From NCBI RefSeq assembly GCF_001712795.1, contig NZ_KV757540.1:1-37217 (forward strand): a stretch of 37,217 nt of DNA, given 5' to 3'. The number at the start of each line of letters is the position of its first letter. The first letter of the stretch is position 1. Of the stretch, positions 32,982 to 37,217 are shown piece after piece. The position numbers and the translations under genes were made by a program. The notes under the pieces were generated by a model. It ran no database searches and had not been told where the DNA came from. It saw only the letters and a program-made list of their open reading frames with translations. Source of the DNA: Nostoc sp. KVJ20. GTDB lineage: Bacteria > Cyanobacteriota > Cyanobacteriia > Cyanobacteriales > Nostocaceae.

Positions 32982-33450
32982 GTTTTGCGTAAACAACGTT
33001 GTGGTTTACCGCAACGCTCTCAAAAAGATTTGGCGTAGCCTCATATTTCTGAATTTCAGTTATTTTCTAGCAAGAATTCACAGCACAAGGCTCTAGAGAA
33101 GGTATTGAGCAGCTGCCCTAATTGCAGTATGGGTGGATTTATTGAGTGATCTTGAGTATCTCCCCCAGCCGACTTTACCTGGCGTACCTTGTGCTATACG
33201 ACGGGAGGTTCTTGTTTCTCAAATCTATGTTTTATGTTGATCAAATCTGTGACTGGTTAGACTTGCGAACCCTTTTTGCGTTTGGGTGCAGGCAGTTCGC
33301 TTTCCTTTGCCCTATGTTTATTACAATATCGTCAATATGCCAGTATGTCAACATACTGGCATATTGACTTGTTGGTATATTGAAGGTAAGATTGTGAATA
33401 TAGAAAAATACAGCAATATGTTGGTACATCAATATGCTGCCGATCGGAAT
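32982..33450. other. Gene-free region with a large palindrome
   Basis: About 470 bases with no supported gene. Short frames exist on both strands but cross the palindrome and look artificial. The main content is the 38-bp palindrome at 33331-33368 and related half-sites up to 33437 (see below). No promoter was identified with confidence. Confidence 0.55.
33331..33437. repeat. 38-bp perfect palindrome plus related half-sites
   Basis: GTCAATATGCCAGTATGT (33331-33348) is followed by CA and its exact reverse complement to 33368: arms of 18 bp. Related half-sites follow: TTGTTGGTATATTGA (about 33370-33383, inverted) and CAATATGTTGGTACATC plus CAATATG (33414-33436). Repeated, spaced half-sites next to a small DNA-binding-like gene fit an operator or centromere-like partition site. 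Confidence 0.7.
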
Positions 33451-33714
33451 ATGCTTGAGAAGTCTAGGCGTATTCCGATACAAAGAATGGTTAAATACAT
33501 TGATTTGTCAAAGTTTTGGACTGAGGAGAGTGATTTGTCCATTGAGACTGCACATGAGAAAACGGGACTTAACAGAAGAACCTTATCATCTGCAAAAAAA
33601 GGTTTACTCGATAGGTGTCAAATCGACACACTATTTAAACTCAAAGATTTAGCATCGGATTTAGCTGGCAGAGAAGTCAGCTTCGATGAAATCTTCAAGG
33701 ACGATCAAGCCTAA
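33451..33714 (+). CDS. Small DNA-binding-like protein
   Basis: 87 residues from ATG 33451; frames from ATG 33418 or 33286 would read through the repeat region and are less likely. Contains SIETAHEKTGLNRRTLSSAKKGLLDRC, a helix-turn-helix-like segment with a two-basic loop, then LFKLKDLASDLAGREVSFDE. It looks like an XRE/Cro-type repressor. The palindromic repeats directly upstream could be its sites, giving autoregulation or partition. Confidence 0.7.
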   Translation: MLEKSRRIPIQRMVKYIDLSKFWTEESDLSIETAHEKTGLNRRTLSSAKKGLLDRCQIDTLFKLKDLASDLAGREVSFDEIFKDDQA

Positions 33715-33732
33715 CTCATCCATAAAACTTAA

Positions 33733-33766
33733 AAGCGATCACCCCCCGCCAAGAGTGCGATCGCTT
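33733..33766. terminator. HIP1-containing hairpin after the repressor-like gene
   Basis: AAGCGATC (33733-33740) and GATCGCTT (33759-33766) with an 18-base spacer rich in C. It lies 19 bases after the stop of the gene and 33 bases before the BRO-N gene start. No T-run, so a weak terminator candidate. Confidence 0.45.
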
Positions 33767-33798
33767 GACTAAGCCACAGCCATAGCAGAGGAATAGCC

Positions 33799-34620
33799 AT
33801 GTCTAACCTATCAGTTTTTTCGTTTGAAGAGAAAGAAGTTCGTTTTGTTGGCATAGCAGAGAAACCAGAATGGGTCGCTGCTGATGTATGCACTTGTTTG
33901 CAATTGAGCGATACAAGTAAAGCATTAGAGACTCTGGAGCCAGATGAAAAGGGTACGAAGAATGTTCGTACCCCTGGTGGAGAGCAAGAAATGCTTACTG
34001 TTACCGAACCTGGACTATACCGCCTCATCTTTAAGTCCCGTAAACCAGTTGCAAAACGTTTCCAGCGCTGGGTATTTCACGAAGTCCTTCCAGCTATTCG
34101 TAAAACAGGTAGTTATTCACTTCACCCATCCCAACCTCCCACACTTGCCCTTCCCCCAGCCGAACAGCGCTTAAAAACTTTGGTAGAAGCAATGAAGACC
34201 CTGGCTGAGATAACAGGTGGCAGACTCAACCCCTACATGGAGCAACAGATAAATGATTACGCCGCCAACCTCTTAGCTGACCACAACAGACAGTCTCTAA
34301 TCGGCACAGAAGAGAAGTGGTTAGGTGTGGTCAATTTTGCAGAAAGCGAATTGGGCAAGAAAGTTCCCCTTAAAGGCTCCCACTATCGCGGACACTTGGG
34401 GACATGGGTGAGAACATTCTACCCACATCTGGGCGATCGCCAAGAAACGCGATTGGTTAATGGGGTTCAACAGCCCATCTATGTCTACGCTTGTCACGAT
34501 CCGGCTGTTGCGGCTGGGTTGACCAAAGCTATAGAAGAATTTTTCGCTCATCCCAGTCCTGGAGCAGCGTTAAGGCAGGCGGGGGCTTTCGCTAGTAAGA
34601 AAGCTGTAGTTACTGCTTGA
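33799..34620 (+). CDS. BRO-N domain protein, second copy
   Basis: 273 residues. BRO-N domain in the first 112 residues: FSFEEKEVRFVG, PEWVAADVC, EQEMLTVTEPGLYRLIFKSR and WVFHEVLPAIRKTG. It closely matches the protein at 15672-16544 in this domain but lacks a 13-residue insertion and has a different C-terminal region: a helical part and KVPLKGSHYRGHLGTWVRTF, which may be a DNA-interacting segment. Probably a phage-derived regulator. GAGGA binding site before the ATG. Confidence 0.9.
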   Translation: MSNLSVFSFEEKEVRFVGIAEKPEWVAADVCTCLQLSDTSKALETLEPDEKGTKNVRTPGGEQEMLTVTEPGLYRLIFKSRKPVAKRFQRWVFHEVLPAIRKTGSYSLHPSQPPTLALPPAEQRLKTLVEAMKTLAEITGGRLNPYMEQQINDYAANLLADHNRQSLIGTEEKWLGVVNFAESELGKKVPLKGSHYRGHLGTWVRTFYPHLGDRQETRLVNGVQQPIYVYACHDPAVAAGLTKAIEEFFAHPSPGAALRQAGAFASKKAVVTA

Positions 34621-34708
34621 TGGTCATTGGTCAAGCACAGCGATCGGCCAGTAATCAAGAATTAAGACTTTTACAACAAAGGCAAATTCTACCTTGAGGG
34701 GAAAGGAT

Positions 34709-35233
34709 ATGGAACTTGGAATTTTTCAAAAAGACGCACTCATTGAAAAACTAGCTAAGAAATTCTACGCGATCCAAGGCTATGTAGTCCGCGAAAGCTA
34801 CCGGATGCAATCAGCTACACATCCAGCAGAAAGAGCGTGTGTGGCTATGGCTATTTTCGCAATCGAAGAATTTGAATCCATCAAAGATGAATGTTCAGAT
34901 GAGGAGGTGGAGGAAGACTCTTCAGAAACAGACAGCACAAAAAAAGTAATTACTTGGTTTGGTGAGTTTTGGAAATTTGGCGATAGAGAACAAATCAAAG
35001 AAAGAGTACAAGATTATATTATTAGCCTAAATTACCTAACTGAGACTGAATCAGATAAGTTAGGCGAGTGGACTTGGGAAGATTTTTCTAGTTTTAAAAG
35101 AATCACTAAAAAATATCCTATGCCGGAAGTAGCTGAAGCCCAAGTTGATTGGAAAAAAGTAGGAGCTTTTATTCATGAATTATTTGGGGTAAGTTTCCAT
35201 GAAGACGAAGAATTAGAAGATGAGGAGGATTAA
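34709..35233 (+). CDS. Acidic hypothetical protein
   Basis: 174 residues from ATG 34709, preceded by GGGGAAAGG; the TTG at 34694 would use part of that signal as coding. Mid part and tail are very acidic (SDEEVEEDSSETDS and the terminal HEDEELEDEED). N-terminal helices only. No family recognised. It is coupled to the next gene, whose start follows its stop by two bases. Confidence 0.68.
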   Translation: MELGIFQKDALIEKLAKKFYAIQGYVVRESYRMQSATHPAERACVAMAIFAIEEFESIKDECSDEEVEEDSSETDSTKKVITWFGEFWKFGDREQIKERVQDYIISLNYLTETESDKLGEWTWEDFSSFKRITKKYPMPEVAEAQVDWKKVGAFIHELFGVSFHEDEELEDEED

Positions 35234-35235
35234 AT

Positions 35236-35532
35236 ATGAATAAAGAACAGTGGCTAACTCTTGGAGAAACACTATTTGGACAAGACAAGATGCAATGGAA
35301 GTTTAAGTGTCCATGTTGCGGTCACATTGCTTCTGTCCAAGATTACAAAAAAGCTGGCGCTCCATCTTCTGCCGCAGGATTTTCTTGTGTAGGACGATGG
35401 ATGCCAGTTTGTAAAGATGCTTTCGATGATAAGGATAAGCGCAAGATTCCTTGTAATTATGCTAGCGGCGGATTAATTAACCTTAATCCCGTTGATGTTG
35501 ATGGAATTAAAGTTTTTGAATTTGGGGTTTGA
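35236..35532 (+). CDS. VVA0879-like zinc protein
   Basis: 98 residues. KFKCPCCGHIASVQDYKKAG and GFSCVGRWMPVCKDAF match the pattern of the small VVA0879-type family, in which cysteine pairs hold a zinc-ribbon. Downstream residues include IPCNYASGGLINLN. A good ribosome binding site (GAGGAGG) lies before the ATG. Function of the family is unknown. Family name from memory, moderately sure. Confidence 0.72.
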   Translation: MNKEQWLTLGETLFGQDKMQWKFKCPCCGHIASVQDYKKAGAPSSAAGFSCVGRWMPVCKDAFDDKDKRKIPCNYASGGLINLNPVDVDGIKVFEFGV

Positions 35533-35542
35533 GGCAGGAGAT

Positions 35543-36001
35543 ATGGAAGTCGTAGTCACAGTAGTTGAAAAAGTTGCATCTGTTGCCCATATTAATATCC
35601 CCGATAGCCTATCAGTTGATGGAATCAGGCAACACATTGTTGGCTACTACAACAGTGGAGAAATGCAAGCATATTTGAATATTTACCAAGTAGATTTTGA
35701 ATCTATTAGCGCTCACATTGGTTCAAAAACCAATATTACTTGGCATCAAGGAGATACTTCTTGTGCAACCCGTCAGTATTACTTTTGTAAACTTGGAAGA
35801 TTTACTTTGACTCTGTTAACTGATACAGAGCAAAACTTAACTCGTACAGAAGTTTACTTTGGGCATCACAAGCAACTTATTTATACGTCAGAAAAAGAGA
35901 TATCCATTGATTTGGCAACAGTCGAACTCCAAAATTTCTTAAGTGGATTAGCTGTTGAACTTCAGACTTTAAGCCAAATTGAATTTCCAGAACAAGTTTG
36001 A
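35543..36001 (+). CDS. Hypothetical protein, 152 residues
   Basis: Start ATG 35543, with GGCAGGAG just upstream; a longer frame from 35492 overlaps the preceding gene. Beta-rich: EVVVTVVEKVASVAHINIPD, GRFTLTLLTDTEQNLTRTEV. No domain recognised. It lies in the rightward series of small genes that ends with the methyltransferase. Confidence 0.65.
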   Translation: MEVVVTVVEKVASVAHINIPDSLSVDGIRQHIVGYYNSGEMQAYLNIYQVDFESISAHIGSKTNITWHQGDTSCATRQYYFCKLGRFTLTLLTDTEQNLTRTEVYFGHHKQLIYTSEKEISIDLATVELQNFLSGLAVELQTLSQIEFPEQV

Positions 36002-36031
36002 AATTAACGTTCAAAATAACAGGAATTAAAC

Positions 36032-36634
36032 ATGAGACTAACTAGATTAGAAGGTCAATACCAGTGCATCGTGATTGACCCTCCTTGGTTCTATCGGCTG
36101 AGGAATCAGGATAAGACTCACCGGAACCGGATTAACTACAAGCCAATGCACATAGAAGAAATACTGTCATTGCCTGTTCCAGATTTAAGCGATCGTAGAG
36201 GGTCAGTTCTCTGGCTTTGGTACACAAATAATCACATGGTAGAAGCCGCACACTGCTTAGAAACATGGGGTTTCAGCTTGAAAACGATTCTAACCTGGGA
36301 AAAAGTTACTAAAGCTGGTACAACCCATCTGGGAACTGGTCACTGGCTACGTAACGCAACTGAACATTGTGCTTTAGCTGTACGAGGTAATGTCAGGGCT
36401 TTTGCTGGACGGACACTCACAAACCAGTCAAGCATTTTACACTCACCCCGTCGTGAGCATTCACGTAAGCCCGAACAGTTTTTTGAACTTGTAGAAAAGC
36501 TGTGTCCTGATATGACCAAGCTGGAGATGTTCGCACGTTCGTCTAGAGTTGGCTGGGATTGTTGGGGTGATCAGGCGGATCTGTTTGATCAGCTTAATGC
36601 AGAAATTGATAACGATACTTCATTGAGTGCTTAA
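36032..36634 (+). CDS. MT-A70 family adenine methyltransferase
   Basis: 200 residues of the MT-A70 family, which adds methyl to the N6 of adenine using S-adenosylmethionine. The DPPW active-site motif is at residues 16-19 (IVIDPPWFYRL). Later signature parts: GSVLWLWYTNNHMVEAAHCL, GFSLKTILTWEK, LGTGHWLRNATEHCALAVRG (substrate/cofactor region) and HSRKPEQFFELVEKL with the final LEMFARSSRVGWDCWGD. No restriction gene is adjacent, so it is an orphan, perhaps phage derived and used to mark or protect the replicon. AGGA before the ATG. Confidence 0.93.
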   Translation: MRLTRLEGQYQCIVIDPPWFYRLRNQDKTHRNRINYKPMHIEEILSLPVPDLSDRRGSVLWLWYTNNHMVEAAHCLETWGFSLKTILTWEKVTKAGTTHLGTGHWLRNATEHCALAVRGNVRAFAGRTLTNQSSILHSPRREHSRKPEQFFELVEKLCPDMTKLEMFARSSRVGWDCWGDQADLFDQLNAEIDNDTSLSA

Positions 36635-36694
36635 TTAACGCTAATTTCGGCACTCAAAACTTGCTGAACCTTGAAAATCAAATATCAAACAATT

Positions 36695-37217
36695 CTAATT
36701 TTCTGACGGTGTGTCATCTGCTGTCTGATAAATAGAACGCAATTCATCCACAGTATCTGCTGTTTCTATTGCTGACAAGATTGATTCTAGCAATCTGAAA
36801 TCTTCAAGAAGCTCAATTTCAGGCAATAAGTTTTGTCCAGGTGTTCCAAATTTGAGTTTTAATCCCAAAGCTATGCCTTTTAATAAAGATTCTATTCGAG
36901 CAATTCTCTCAAAACTAGTAACGTACTGCATACGCAGTTGTGCCTCCAATTGTTCGACTTCTCTTTTAAACTCTAGTTCTAAATCCAATGGTAACGTTAG
37001 CATCCAATCAATAAAAGCCAAAAGGTTAACAACAGCCTCGCGTTCAAACCCTTGCTCATACAACCGACGTACTAAATTCAGTTTTGATTGTTTCCTTTGC
37101 GACCTATTACTGCGGGTTTGCACTGCTGCCAAATGAGCCATTACCACTGTAGCAAAGGGGTTACGACTGGCTTCTAGCTCCGACAACCTTTGTTTATAGT
37201 CTAGCAGCTTGATTACA
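36695..37217 (-). CDS. Rpn/PD-(D/E)XK-like cyanobacterial protein, C-terminal part (partial)
   Basis: The frame is open to the right edge, reading VIKLLDYKQRLSELEASRNP at its start, so the gene continues outside the window. The following ATVVMAHLAAVQTRSNRSQR and LVRRLYEQGFEREAVVNLLA FIDW-type segment recall the C-terminal part of the Rpn-like (recombination-promoting nuclease, DUF4351-linked) proteins common in cyanobacteria. The nuclease core would lie upstream, out of view. The TTG at 37186 is only an internal codon, not the start. Long helical tail with LESLLKGIALGLKLKFG-type residues. Confidence 0.65.
   Translation of the reverse strand, partial: VIKLLDYKQRLSELEASRNPFATVVMAHLAAVQTRSNRSQRKQSKLNLVRRLYEQGFEREAVVNLLAFIDWMLTLPLDLELEFKREVEQLEAQLRMQYVTSFERIARIESLLKGIALGLKLKFGTPGQNLLPEIELLEDFRLLESILSAIETADTVDELRSIYQTADDTPSEN

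Noticed and set aside
33331..33437. CRISPR array at the repeated half-sites
   Set aside because: The copies are inverted and unequal in spacing and no spacer pattern exists; it is a palindromic operator-like region.
33241..33483. 80-codon minus-strand frame over the palindrome
   Set aside because: It and the long plus-strand frame both read through the palindrome, which creates mirrored open frames by chance; the real gene starts later.

Overview
The window looks like accessory DNA from a filamentous heterocyst-type (Nostoc/Anabaena-like) cyanobacterium, most probably a large plasmid or an integrated plasmid-like block. The evidence is the many copies of the HIP1 palindrome GCGATCGC, group 2 sigma-70 genes, homologues of the cyanobacterial/plastid families Ycf46 and Ycf35, the cyanobacterial families DUF5895 and (tentatively) DUF6464, and a dense set of short unknown genes of the plasmid type. 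No rRNA, tRNA or CRISPR array was seen. I made no database searches; family names come from recognising motifs.

Left part (1-14 kb): a patchwork with several broken genes. An insertion sequence with a -1 slippage transposase (about 2-1674) has cut a group 2 sigma factor, leaving its C-terminal half at 1675-2237. Next come a zinc-ribbon protein, a HARE-HTH-like protein, a GC-richer class II dihydroorotase gene (pyrC), a TPR pseudogene with two in-frame stops, an unknown protein, the decayed tail of what looks like a SWIM zinc-finger gene, a large SNF2 ATPase, an AIPR-family protein, an intact group 2 sigma factor and a ParE-type toxin-antitoxin pair.

Middle part (14-22.3 kb): a long leftward gene run headed by a GTG-start gene at 20858 and divergent from a small regulator at 20981. 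It encodes several small membrane proteins, a membrane-anchored FtsK/coupling-protein-like ATPase with Walker A and B motifs, an HNH-like protein, small unknowns and a BRO-N protein. Overlapping or abutting start and stop codons indicate translational coupling. This is the best candidate for an undescribed DNA-handling system. A gene-free stretch at 21763-22296 carries a terminator and a cluster of repeated GCCGCTTT and GTGACA motifs that could be a replication or regulatory site.

Right part (22.3-37 kb): small unknown genes, a DUF5674 gene pair, then a leftward block encoding a DUF5895 protein, a CxxC-type zinc protein, a coiled-coil protein, Ycf35 (DUF1257), DUF2997, a Ycf46-like AAA+ ATPase and a WGR-domain protein. 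A perfect 38-bp palindrome with flanking related repeats precedes a small rightward DNA-binding-like protein. Rightward genes follow: a second BRO-N protein, two to three small proteins including a VVA0879-like zinc protein, and an orphan MT-A70 adenine methyltransferase. A leftward gene, probably the C-terminal part of a cyanobacterial PD-(D/E)XK/Rpn-like protein, runs off the right edge.
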